Assembly: GCA_903822115.1 (NCBI GenBank)
Contig: CAIJNU010000084.1
Coordinates: forward strand, 1 to 9,414
Length of the DNA: 9,414 bases
Source of the DNA: an uncultured Candidatus Peregrinibacteria bacterium
Lineage (GTDB): Bacteria; Patescibacteriota; Gracilibacteria; Peribacterales; Peribacteraceae
Direction of reading: 5' to 3'
Positions 1 through 7,229 of the stretch are shown in pieces. The translations under genes were made by a program, and so were the position numbers. Under the pieces are notes generated by a model that was not told where the DNA came from, did no database searches, and saw only the letters and a program-made list of their open reading frames with translations. Position 1 is the stretch's first letter; each line of letters begins with the position of its first letter.

Positions 1-19
1 CCTAGGGTAGAGAAAGAAA

Positions 20-49
20 CCGTTTTGGGAAAGGGCGAATGGAAAACGG
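20..49 (-). terminator. possible rho-independent terminator after dnaG
   Basis: Read on the minus strand, CCGTTTT (43-49) can pair with AAAACGG (20-26) across a 16-nt loop, and a T-rich run (9-19) follows directly. It lies about 60 nt beyond the dnaG stop codon, where a terminator is expected. The stem is only 7 bp and the loop is large, so it is a weak candidate. An open frame of 19 codons (57 to the left edge) overlaps it. If that frame were the start of a real gene, the hairpin could not be a terminator. Confidence 0.35.
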
Positions 50-108
50 ACGAACATGTGAATTTACGCGTACAACCAGCATTTGTCCACTACTCTCCTG
101 AGAATGTG

Positions 109-1854
109 TCAATGTGCGATTTTCATGAGGCGTCGCACCTGTTCGAACTGGTTTTTGAGCATCACCTGCTCCGCAACATCCTTACTTGTCTGCGCAGCGC
201 GAAGCTTCGTCGTGATATCCAGCATCTTCGCATTGAGCGCTTCCTGATTCGCCCGATGACAATTGCGACGAATCTCACGGATCGCAAGCGACTCGGACCA
301 GTCGGCGAATCCGTGCTCCTCGCCGAAGAGCGTGAGAATGGATGCGCGCTCACGGTCCTCGGTGCTAAGCTCAAGCTGTTCGAGGACGAGAGGAGTGTCT
401 TCCGGTGTTTGCTTGATGGCCGCGAAGAGTCTCTGTGCGAATCCCTCGGACGGAGGAATAAGCTCCGAGAGAAGAGCGCGCAATTTCGGATAGAGCAGGA
501 AGAGACAGAGCGAAATCTCCGCTCTCGAGAAAGCGAATGCCGTGGAGCCCGCTTCTTGAGCCGGAGCACTTGCGCTCTGACGCGGCTCCTGTGAAGCGCG
601 ATCGAGATCTTCCCGAAGCGCCGTCTCCGTGGTGGAGAGGGCACCGGCCGCCAGCTTGAAGTACGCATCGCGTTCCACCGCGAAAGGCAACGCCGCAAGA
701 AGTGTGAGCAGTCGTTGAAGCGCCTGTCTGCGCATTTGAGGATCACTCAGATCCGTCGACCGCATCTCTTCAAGCACGCAATCGAGGTACGGCATGCCGC
801 CATCATCGAGAAGAGTCTTGAGAAGCTGAGGTTGCTCCTGGAGCAGCTCACTCGCGTCCTTCTTCGGCAATTGAATGGCGCGGACTCCGACCCCCCCCGC
901 AGAGAGGAGGAGAAACGCACGCTCAGCCGCCTCGCGACCCGCCCGATCGCTATCCAGACACAGGCACACCGTCTCCGCATGACGCTTCAGAATCTTCACG
1001 TGATCGGCAGTGAGCGCCGTCCCGCTCGTCGCCACCGCGTGATTCGCTCCCACGCTGTGACACGCGAGGACATCGAAGTATCCCTCGACAATCAACGCCG
1101 TCTTGCGTTCCCGGATGGCATCCTTCGCGAGGTGCATGCCGAAGAGCAGGGAAGACTTGTGATAGAGCACGCCCTCCGAAGAATTGATGTACTTCGCGTC
1201 GTCATCCCCCATCGTTCGACCTCCGAATCCGACGATCCCGCCGTGCAGATCGTAAATCGGAAACATCAGGCGATTACGGAATCGATCGTAGATCCTCTCC
1301 TCCTTTAGCTCGCGCTGTACACCCATGCCCGCCGCCAGTATCTCCTTGCGCGAGAATCCCTGCTTCAACAAATACTCGTACGTCTCGGTGAAGGAGTCCG
1401 GTGCGAACCCGATTGCGAATTGCTTGATCTGCTCCGGGGTGACGGCGCGGTCCGCGAGGTACTTGAGAACGGCAGGCGACAGCGAAAGTTGCTTGGCATA
1501 GAACTGGCACGCCGATTCCAGGCACTCGCGCAGCCGCTCCTTCTCATCCTTCTTGAGCGCCGGCGCATGAGGAGTGTCCTCCACTTTCACGCCCGTCTTC
1601 TCCCCGAGATCCTTCAATGCCTGTCTGAAGTCCACACCCTCGATCTTCTGGTAGAAGCTGAAGATGTCGCCGCCGCTCTGGCACGCGAAGCAGTACGCTA
1701 TTCCCTTGTCCGGCGAGACGAGGAGGCTCGGGTGCGAGTCCTTGTGAAAGGGGCAGAGGCAAACGAAGTTGCGACCCTTCCTCTGGAGCTGACAGTACTG
1801 TCCGACGAGATCTTCGATCGGTAGGCGCGCTTTGATGTCGGTGACCGCATCCAT
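109..1854 (-). CDS. dnaG: DNA primase DnaG
   Basis: DnaG makes the short RNA primers that start leading and lagging strands at the replication fork, working with the replicative helicase DnaB. The 581-aa product matches the usual family length. Residues 1-90 carry the CHC2 zinc finger (C34, H37, C55, C58, with the normal CPFH and CFAC spacing). The RNA polymerase core follows, with the basic motif RFRNRLMFP near residue 191 and a TOPRIM fold: E257 in VEGYFDVLA, then D301 and D303 in LDSDRAG. The third TOPRIM acidic motif, usually DPD, reads DAS (D333, S335). Residues from about 440 form the variable helical helicase-binding domain. I place the start at 1854 rather than an in-frame ATG at 1887, because family homology begins at MDAVTDIKARL and a -10 box lies between the two ATGs. 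The gene follows rsmF in the same direction but has its own promoter. An eight-base C run at 891-898 lies within the TOPRIM region. Identity is near certain. Confidence 0.97.
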   Translation of the reverse strand: MDAVTDIKARLPIEDLVGQYCQLQRKGRNFVCLCPFHKDSHPSLLVSPDKGIAYCFACQSGGDIFSFYQKIEGVDFRQALKDLGEKTGVKVEDTPHAPALKKDEKERLRECLESACQFYAKQLSLSPAVLKYLADRAVTPEQIKQFAIGFAPDSFTETYEYLLKQGFSRKEILAAGMGVQRELKEERIYDRFRNRLMFPIYDLHGGIVGFGGRTMGDDDAKYINSSEGVLYHKSSLLFGMHLAKDAIRERKTALIVEGYFDVLACHSVGANHAVATSGTALTADHVKILKRHAETVCLCLDSDRAGREAAERAFLLLSAGGVGVRAIQLPKKDASELLQEQPQLLKTLLDDGGMPYLDCVLEEMRSTDLSDPQMRRQALQRLLTLLAALPFAVERDAYFKLAAGALSTTETALREDLDRASQEPRQSASAPAQEAGSTAFAFSRAEISLCLFLLYPKLRALLSELIPPSEGFAQRLFAAIKQTPEDTPLVLEQLELSTEDRERASILTLFGEEHGFADWSESLAIREIRRNCHRANQEALNAKMLDITTKLRAAQTSKDVAEQVMLKNQFEQVRRLMKIAH

Positions 1855-1863
1855 GAGGAGGGC

Positions 1864-1893
1864 AGTATACCCCTCGAGGAGCCACAATTGTCA
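1864..1893 (-). promoter_or_regulatory. dnaG promoter, near-leaderless
   Basis: On the minus strand a TATACT -10 hexamer (1864-1869) sits 9 nt before the dnaG ATG. A poor -35 candidate, TGACAA, lies 18 nt upstream (1888-1893). Transcription would start 1 to 3 nt before the ATG. The bases in between read GCCCTCCTC, which is not a Shine-Dalgarno sequence. The -10 match is good and the -35 is weak. Confidence 0.5.
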
Positions 1894-1908
1894 TCTGTCG
1901 TTGACAGA
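1865..1908. repeat. cluster of short palindromes upstream of dnaG
   Basis: Four perfect dyads lie almost end to end: GTATAC (1865-1870, overlapping the -10 box), CCTCGAGG (1872-1879), ACAATTGT (1884-1891), and TCTGTC-GTT-GACAGA (1894-1908). The last could form a 6-bp hairpin with a 3-nt loop, but no T-run follows it, so it is not a standard terminator for rsmF. The group covers the -10 to -35 zone of the dnaG promoter and could hold operator sites. No known regulator site is recognised. Confidence 0.5.
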
Positions 1909-1930
1909 CTTCATAGCACCACTTCAACAA

Positions 1931-3361
1931 TCACGATTTCATCACCAGCCATCGCGGCAATCGATTTTTCAGGTGACCGTCCTTTGCGAGACCAAATCCC
2001 AATGACCTCCCCTTGAACCGAAGCAAGACATCGCCGCGCAGTCCGACATCGCACGTTGTGTCTTTACCATCGAGCAAGTCCTGAAGCTGTTGAGCGGAAA
2101 GATCGAAACAGTGCGTTTGAGCGAGGGGGCCGCGCAACGTGGCGAGGTCGTGATCGAGACGCACCCGCGATTCATCCAGTCGTTTTCCAAATGGCATTCC
2201 CAAGGCATAATTTTTGACCGGGAGTGAGAAATCCACCACTTCCTCCGTCGAGAGAATCAATCGATCGTTGAGCTGCAACAGGCGATCATCAGGCAAGAGG
2301 AATGAAGATCCGTAGAAGTTTGCGATTTCTTTTTCCAGGCCGGTCTGACGCGATCGCGGAAGACGATCTTCGAGAAACCTCACCGCTTCGCGATGCTCTC
2401 TCGCACGGGTCGGCTTCACCTTTCTCAAAACAGCGGCGAAGAATCCCTCCGTGTCGTACGTCTGCGGCCAGAGGCGACACGCAGGAAATTTATTCGAAAA
2501 ACCAAGGTATTCTTGCACTCTATTCGAGTCTTCAATCGCTGCGCTCAAGATCGTTTTTAGCCCTGTTTCAAGCGGTTCTATTTGATCACCAAATTTATTC
2601 AATATTGAGGCTATCACCTCTTCATTCTCCTCGGGAGTCAGGGTGCAGGTTGAGTAGACGATCACTCCACCCACCTTCGCCGCATCGATCGCAGCTTCCA
2701 GCAGCTCGCGCTGCAACTTCGCCATTTTTCCGATGTTCTCCGCCGAACAGTACGTCAGCGCATCAGAATCCTTGCGCACGGTCCCCTGCGCGGTGCAGGG
2801 AGCGTCGCATAGCACACGATCGAAGCGCTCTGTCATGTTGCGCGCAAACCATTGACCAACCTTCTTCGTCACAATGACATTCGTTACGCCACAGCGGTGC
2901 AAAGAATTTTTCAACGTCCACAAACGCTGCTCTTGAACATCGTTGGCAATAATGACTCCCCTCCCCTGCATCATGGATGCAATTTGTGTCGTTTTACTGC
3001 CGGGCGCTGCGCTCATGTCGAGAATCGTTTCGCCAGGCTGAGGATTGAGAAGTGCTACCGGCAACATACTCGCCGCCTCTTGCATGTACGTATGCCCGAG
3101 CAGGTGCAACAAATCTTTTCCGAGCGCCGTCTCCCGATCCTCCCGATCAATGTAGTACCCCTCGGCACACCAAGGAACTTGCTCAGTGGTCCATTCTCTC
3201 TCCTTCGCCCAAATCAGGAATGCTTCCGTCGTGCACTTGAGCGTGTTCACGCGCTTGCTCTTGCGAAGCGGACGAAGACTCGCCTGTTTGAGCGCCTCAA
3301 GATCCGTGTACGCGCCGTAGCGATCCAGCGCGTTGAAGGAAGGGGGAAAGGGTTTGGTCAT
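1931..3361 (-). CDS. rsmF: RsmF/NOL1-NOP2-Sun family rRNA (cytosine-C5)-methyltransferase
   Basis: This is an S-adenosylmethionine-dependent RNA m5C methyltransferase, most likely acting on 16S rRNA. The 476-aa protein has an N-terminal RNA-binding part (1-105), the SAM-binding motif DMSAAPGSKTTQ (115-126), an acidic residue in AND near 141, motif IV DAPC with C189, and motif VI STCT with C239. In this family the motif VI cysteine is the nucleophile and the motif IV cysteine helps release product, so the enzyme looks active. A DTEGFF segment (303-308) closes the catalytic domain. The C-terminal extension (about 320-476) ends in GFGLAKDGHLKNRLP, which resembles the RsmF C-terminal domain rather than RsmB, and the RsmB NusB-like N-terminal domain is absent. 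The exact target cytosine cannot be read from sequence. The start lies 19 nt after the leuS stop, with no Shine-Dalgarno or -10 box in that gap, so cotranscription with leuS is likely. Confidence 0.88.
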   Translation of the reverse strand: MTKPFPPSFNALDRYGAYTDLEALKQASLRPLRKSKRVNTLKCTTEAFLIWAKEREWTTEQVPWCAEGYYIDREDRETALGKDLLHLLGHTYMQEAASMLPVALLNPQPGETILDMSAAPGSKTTQIASMMQGRGVIIANDVQEQRLWTLKNSLHRCGVTNVIVTKKVGQWFARNMTERFDRVLCDAPCTAQGTVRKDSDALTYCSAENIGKMAKLQRELLEAAIDAAKVGGVIVYSTCTLTPEENEEVIASILNKFGDQIEPLETGLKTILSAAIEDSNRVQEYLGFSNKFPACRLWPQTYDTEGFFAAVLRKVKPTRAREHREAVRFLEDRLPRSRQTGLEKEIANFYGSSFLLPDDRLLQLNDRLILSTEEVVDFSLPVKNYALGMPFGKRLDESRVRLDHDLATLRGPLAQTHCFDLSAQQLQDLLDGKDTTCDVGLRGDVLLRFKGRSLGFGLAKDGHLKNRLPRWLVMKS

Positions 3362-3380
3362 GAATATCGGAATCGAAACA

Positions 3381-5801
3381 TCACACTACGAAGCTCACAA
3401 GCCTCCCCTTCACATAAATTTCCTTTTTGATTGGCTGCATCAGGAACTTCTTCACGTTCTCCTCTCCCTTTGCCTGCGCAATAATATCCGCTTCCAATGC
3501 ATCGGATGACACATCGATACTAGCGCGACGTTTGCCATTCACCTGCACCACGATCGTCATCGTGTCCGACTTGAGATGCGCGACATCAAAGTGAAGCCAC
3601 TTCTGATCCGTCACGAAGCCCTTCCCCCCGAGGTGCTCCCAAAGTTCTTCGGAGAGATGAGGGGCGAGCGGCGCGAGCAGAAGCGTAAACGTCCTCGCAG
3701 TTTCCAGTGAAATGGACTCTCGCTTATCAACCGCGTTAAGAAATTCCATGAGCGCAGCAATCGCCGTATTGAAACGAAAACCTTCGATACTCTCGGTGAC
3801 ACGCTTGATGGTGCCGTGAATCAGCGCGAGTGACGTCTTATCCTCCTCCGCATTCTTCGAGGGCTTCGTCGTCAGCATATCCCATGCTCTCTGCACGAAG
3901 CGATCGATGCCTTTGATCCCGGTATCGCTCCAATCTCCCCCGTCTGCAAACGGTCCCATGAACATCAAGTACATGCGAAAGACGTCGGCGCCGTGACGCT
4001 CGACGAAGGAATCGGGACTGACGACGTTGCCTTTGCTCTTGCTCATCTTCGCTCCCCCGTTCGTGATCAATCCTTGATGAACTAATCTTTTGAACGGTTC
4101 TTCGTTCTGTACAAAGCCAAAATCCTTCAATGCCATCATCACGAATCTGGCGTAGATCAAGTGCATTGTCGCATGTTCCGGTCCCCCGATATACATAGAG
4201 ACTGGCATCCACTTCTCCTCAAGCTTGCGATCGACGAAGTGCTTTGGATCTCCCTGCATGAGATACCTCAACTCGTAAAAGCTCGAGCAGACGAACGTAT
4301 CCATCGTGTCGAATTCCGGGCGCCATCCTTTGCCGAAAATTTTCTCCGTGCGCTCGATAAACTCCTTGCTCTCCGTGAGCGGCGATTTTCCGGTCGGTCG
4401 AAATTCCACGTCGGTGGGAAGGAGCCACGGCAGGTGCTTCTCGGGAATGGGGTGAGGCTGACCATGAGGATCGTAGACGATGGGGATGGGCGCGCCCCAA
4501 TAGCGCTGACGAGAAACAAGCCAGTCACGGAGACGATAGTGGACTTCACGTCTGCCGAATTTCTTCTCTTCAATGTACCGAATGACGGTCTCGCGAGATT
4601 CCTCCCACGTCATTCCCTTTGCACTCTCTGGCGATTGAACAATGCCTTCGGGCTCCCGATAGAACACCTCGTGCGATTTTACTTTCTCAGCGAGAGACGG
4701 ATCTTTGGGAAGCAGCGCAATCTTGAGCGGAATATTGTATTTTTTCGCGAAAGCAAAGTCGCGTTCATCGTGCGCGGAGCAGTTGACGATGCCTGTGCCG
4801 TAATCGGCAAGAACATACGAGCAAACCCAAATGGGCAGATCGCCGGTGCCAAAGGGGTTATCCACGTACCTGCCCGTAAAGATCCCTTCCGCTTCTTCCT
4901 CGATTTTAAACTTGTCCGCCATTTTTTTGCGCTTAATCTTCTCGACGAATTCCATTACCGCTTGCTCATGTGGCGTCCCGGCAACGAGCGTGTGAACCAG
5001 CGGATGCTCCGGAGCAATGACCGTGAACGTCTGCGCGAGAAATGTCTGCGGAATGGAATCGTACACTTCGAATTCAATATCCATCCCCTTCACCTTCTCC
5101 CGGAAATTCACCCCCTCACTCCTCCCGATCCAGTGTTCCTGCATGAGCTTTGTCTTACCCGGCCACTTCAGATCCTTCAGACCGTCGAGCAACCGCTGCG
5201 CGTACTGCGTGATCTTCCAAAACCATTGCTCGAGGGGCTTCTGCACGACATCCGTCCCGCAACGGTCACATTTCCCCTCCTTCACCTGCTCATTGGCGAG
5301 CACCGTCTGGCAACTCGGACACCAGTTCACCATTCCCTTCTTCTTGTAAGCGAGACCGTTTGCAAACATCTGGAGGAAGAGCCACTGCGTCCAGCGGTAG
5401 TACTCGGGACTGGAGGTATTCACCATCTTCTCCCAGTCATACATGCATCCCATCCGCTTAAGCTGCCCGATCATCGTCGCGACGTTCTTTCTCGTAGAAT
5501 CATTGGGATGAATGCCCGTCTTAATCGCGTAGTTCTCCGCGGGGAGCCCGAATGCGTCGAAGCCCATCGGCGTGAAAACGTCCTTGCCGAGCATGCGCTG
5601 ATAGCGGAAGTAGCTGTCGGCAGGAGCGAAGTTGTACCAATGCCCCACGTGCAATTTGTCGCCCGAGGGGTACGGAAACATGACGAGTCCGTAGTACGGA
5701 TGCTTCGCCTTCTTCAAATTCGCGGTGTAGACGCCGGATTTCTCCCAGGCGCTGCGCCATTTCGCCTCGACAGTCGTCGGGTCATAGGGACGTTTTTCCA
5801 T
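3381..5801 (-). CDS. leuS: leucyl-tRNA synthetase
   Basis: LeuRS charges tRNA(Leu) with leucine in the cytoplasm. The 806-aa protein is of normal bacterial size. The class I signatures are intact: HVGH (51-54, the HIGH motif, in PYPSGDKLHVGHW) and KMSKS (585-589). A zinc knuckle has C161, C164, C178 and C181. The CP1 editing domain covers roughly 230-415 and keeps GTG (335-337) and AHDERD (343-348) with the conserved D345. The threonine-rich motif, normally TTRPDT, instead reads DSIPQT (248-253), so the two leading threonines, the arginine and the aspartate are changed while P and the last T remain. The tRNA-binding helical and C-terminal domains follow, ending in YVKGRLVSFVV. The start at 5801 is supported by a TATAGT -10 box 6 nt upstream and by the expected N-terminus, YDPTTVEAKW. 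It is the first gene of a leftward unit with rsmF and is divergent from der. Identity is certain; editing competence is open. Confidence 0.98.
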   Translation of the reverse strand: MEKRPYDPTTVEAKWRSAWEKSGVYTANLKKAKHPYYGLVMFPYPSGDKLHVGHWYNFAPADSYFRYQRMLGKDVFTPMGFDAFGLPAENYAIKTGIHPNDSTRKNVATMIGQLKRMGCMYDWEKMVNTSSPEYYRWTQWLFLQMFANGLAYKKKGMVNWCPSCQTVLANEQVKEGKCDRCGTDVVQKPLEQWFWKITQYAQRLLDGLKDLKWPGKTKLMQEHWIGRSEGVNFREKVKGMDIEFEVYDSIPQTFLAQTFTVIAPEHPLVHTLVAGTPHEQAVMEFVEKIKRKKMADKFKIEEEAEGIFTGRYVDNPFGTGDLPIWVCSYVLADYGTGIVNCSAHDERDFAFAKKYNIPLKIALLPKDPSLAEKVKSHEVFYREPEGIVQSPESAKGMTWEESRETVIRYIEEKKFGRREVHYRLRDWLVSRQRYWGAPIPIVYDPHGQPHPIPEKHLPWLLPTDVEFRPTGKSPLTESKEFIERTEKIFGKGWRPEFDTMDTFVCSSFYELRYLMQGDPKHFVDRKLEEKWMPVSMYIGGPEHATMHLIYARFVMMALKDFGFVQNEEPFKRLVHQGLITNGGAKMSKSKGNVVSPDSFVERHGADVFRMYLMFMGPFADGGDWSDTGIKGIDRFVQRAWDMLTTKPSKNAEEDKTSLALIHGTIKRVTESIEGFRFNTAIAALMEFLNAVDKRESISLETARTFTLLLAPLAPHLSEELWEHLGGKGFVTDQKWLHFDVAHLKSDTMTIVVQVNGKRRASIDVSSDALEADIIAQAKGEENVKKFLMQPIKKEIYVKGRLVSFVV

Positions 5802-5807
5802 GCGATA

Positions 5808-5837
5808 ACTATAGCCTTTTTCGCTTCAGGCATACAA
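5808..5837 (-). promoter_or_regulatory. leuS promoter, leaderless
   Basis: On the minus strand TATAGT (5808-5813) stands exactly 6 nt before the leuS ATG. A weak -35 candidate, TTGTAT (5832-5837), lies 18 bp upstream. Transcription would begin at or next to the A of the start codon. No Shine-Dalgarno precedes the gene. It shares the 64-bp divergent region with the der promoter. I see no T-box leader or other tRNA-sensing element, and there is no room for one. Confidence 0.55.
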
Positions 5838-5853
5838 ATCTTTGGGAAACACG

Positions 5854-5859
5854 TATACT
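5854..5859 (+). promoter_or_regulatory. der promoter -10 box, leaderless
   Basis: TATACT (5854-5859) is followed by six C residues and then the GTG at 5866. A start point about 7 nt past the -10 box falls on this GTG. I find no good -35 hexamer at 16-18 bp upstream. This box decides the start: the upstream TTG at 5842 would lie before the promoter and off the transcript. Confidence 0.5.
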
Positions 5860-5865
5860 CCCCCC

Positions 5866-7224
5866 GTGGCACATCTCCCCATGGTCGCCATCATCGGCAG
5901 GCCCAATACGGGCAAATCGACGCTCTTCAACAGCATGCTCCGTCGGCGGATTGCGATTGTGAGCGATATCCCGGGAACCACACGCGACCACATCGCGGGA
6001 AAGATCGAGGGCGATGAATGCGATTACCTGCTGCTCGACACGGGAGGCATGGGCGGAGGTACAACGGACAAGGACTTCGAAGCGGACGTGCATGCACAGT
6101 CTCTCCTCGCAATCGAGTCTGCCGACCTCATCCTCTTCACGCTCAACGGGAAGGAAGACCTGACGAAGAGCGACCGAGAGATCGCACAGATTCTGCGCAA
6201 AGCGCACCGCAAGCACGCGCCGATCATCCTCGTGCTCACAAAGTGCGACAACAAGAAGGTCGAAGAGAACGCGCTCGTCACGAGTGCGGAGCTGGGCATC
6301 GGCGACGAAACGATTGCCGTGAGCGCTCTGAACAATCAAGGAACGTCTGACGTGGAGGAATTGATTGAACGACTCTTGAAGAAGATGCACTTCAGCAAAC
6401 AGGAGAAGCGCGATGCTGCCGCCATCCCCCGCGTCGCCGTCATTGGAAAACCGAACGTCGGCAAAAGTTCGCTCATCAACGCGCTCATGTCCGATACGCA
6501 GCGCACGAATTCCCCCCGACTTGTCTCCGACGTTCCCGGAACGACGCGCGACATCACGGACACGACCATCCGCAGAGAGGGCGAGGAATTCATCTTCGTA
6601 GATACGGCAGGATTGAAGAAGCGCGGACACAAGGCTGAGGAGATCGAGTTCTTCGCGTACGTTCGAACACTTCGCGCCATCGAAGACGCGGACGTCGTCG
6701 TACTCGTCCTCGACGCATCGCAGCCCCCGAGCAAGCAGGACAAGCACATCGCCGGACTCGCGGACGAGGCGGGCAAGGCGCTCATCCTCCTCCTCAACAA
6801 GAGCGACCTCCTACCCGCGGGTGATCGTGAGCAACGTCTCGAGGAATTCCGCGACGCTTTCCTCTTCTGCCGATACGCACCCGTGCTGCTCTGCTCGGCT
6901 CTGACACGCGAAAAACTCCCGAAGATTTTTGATCTCATCTCCATGGTGCACCGCAATCGACACCGCCGTCTCCCCACCAGGGAACTCCAGAGATGGCTGC
7001 GGGACGCCGTAGGAGACAAGCCTCTTGGCGAACTCCTCACCACGAAGTTCATCACGCAGGGCAAAGATCCCCCGCCGACGTTCATTCTCTTCGTGAAGCA
7101 TCCGAAGCAAGTTCGTGTTAGCCAATTGCGCTACCTCGGCAACCGCATCCGCGAAGTATTCGAATTTTCCGGCACCCCAATCCGCTGGATCACGAAAGGG
7201 CCGCGGGACAAAACATTGGACTGA
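5866..7224 (+). CDS. der: GTPase Der (EngA), ribosome assembly factor
   Basis: Der is an essential GTPase with two tandem G domains that helps mature the 50S subunit. Numbered from the GTG at 5866 (452 aa), G domain 1 has the P-loop GRPNTGKS (11-18), GTTRD (37-41), DTGG (58-61), TKCD (125-128, in place of the usual NKxD) and SAL (153-155). G domain 2 has GKPNVGKS (194-201), GTTRD (225-229), DTAG (246-249), NKSD (311-314) and SAL (344-346). The last 90 or so residues form the KH-like domain, with the typical PPTFILFV segment near 402-409. Possible starts are TTG 5842, GTG 5866 and ATG 5881. GTG fits a -10 box exactly 6 nt before it and still leaves a short lead into the first beta strand (MVAIIGRPN). 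ATG 5881 would also give a complete G domain. The gene is divergent from leuS and ends 5 bp from the LOG-like gene on the other strand. Identity is certain. Confidence 0.97.
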   Translation: MAHLPMVAIIGRPNTGKSTLFNSMLRRRIAIVSDIPGTTRDHIAGKIEGDECDYLLLDTGGMGGGTTDKDFEADVHAQSLLAIESADLILFTLNGKEDLTKSDREIAQILRKAHRKHAPIILVLTKCDNKKVEENALVTSAELGIGDETIAVSALNNQGTSDVEELIERLLKKMHFSKQEKRDAAAIPRVAVIGKPNVGKSSLINALMSDTQRTNSPRLVSDVPGTTRDITDTTIRREGEEFIFVDTAGLKKRGHKAEEIEFFAYVRTLRAIEDADVVVLVLDASQPPSKQDKHIAGLADEAGKALILLLNKSDLLPAGDREQRLEEFRDAFLFCRYAPVLLCSALTREKLPKIFDLISMVHRNRHRRLPTRELQRWLRDAVGDKPLGELLTTKFITQGKDPPPTFILFVKHPKQVRVSQLRYLGNRIREVFEFSGTPIRWITKGPRDKTLD

Positions 7225-7229
7225 CCCCC

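Noticed and set aside
1..57. Minus-strand open frame from ATG at 57 to the left edge (MFVRFPFALSQNGFFLYPR)
   Set aside because: It is too short to judge, has no -10 box 6 nt upstream like the other genes, no recognisable sequence, and overlaps a terminator-like hairpin.
1855..1887. Extended N-terminus of DnaG from an ATG at 1887
   Set aside because: The extra 11 residues have no family match and their DNA contains the likely promoter and palindromes.
1901..1906. Perfect TTGACA on the plus strand
   Set aside because: No -10 box follows at 15-19 bp and no plus-strand gene lies downstream. It is part of the hairpin dyad upstream of dnaG.
3362..3380. Separate promoter or Shine-Dalgarno for rsmF
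   Set aside because: The 19-nt gap after leuS contains neither a TATAAT-like hexamer at the expected place nor a GGAGG-like motif.
5842..5865. Upstream TTG start for Der
   Set aside because: It would include the TATACT -10 box in the coding region. The GTG at 5866 fits the spacing shared by leuS, mltG and the small protein gene.
4161..6017. 618-codon open frame on the plus strand opposite leuS, running into der
   Set aside because: It is antisense to an unmistakable leuS and has no recognisable motifs. Long antisense frames arise here because TTA, CTA and TCA codons are rare in leuS.
5809..6747. 312-codon open frame on the minus strand opposite der
   Set aside because: It lies wholly antisense to the conserved GTPase domains of Der, shows low-complexity Arg/Asp/Val composition and overlaps the divergent promoter region.
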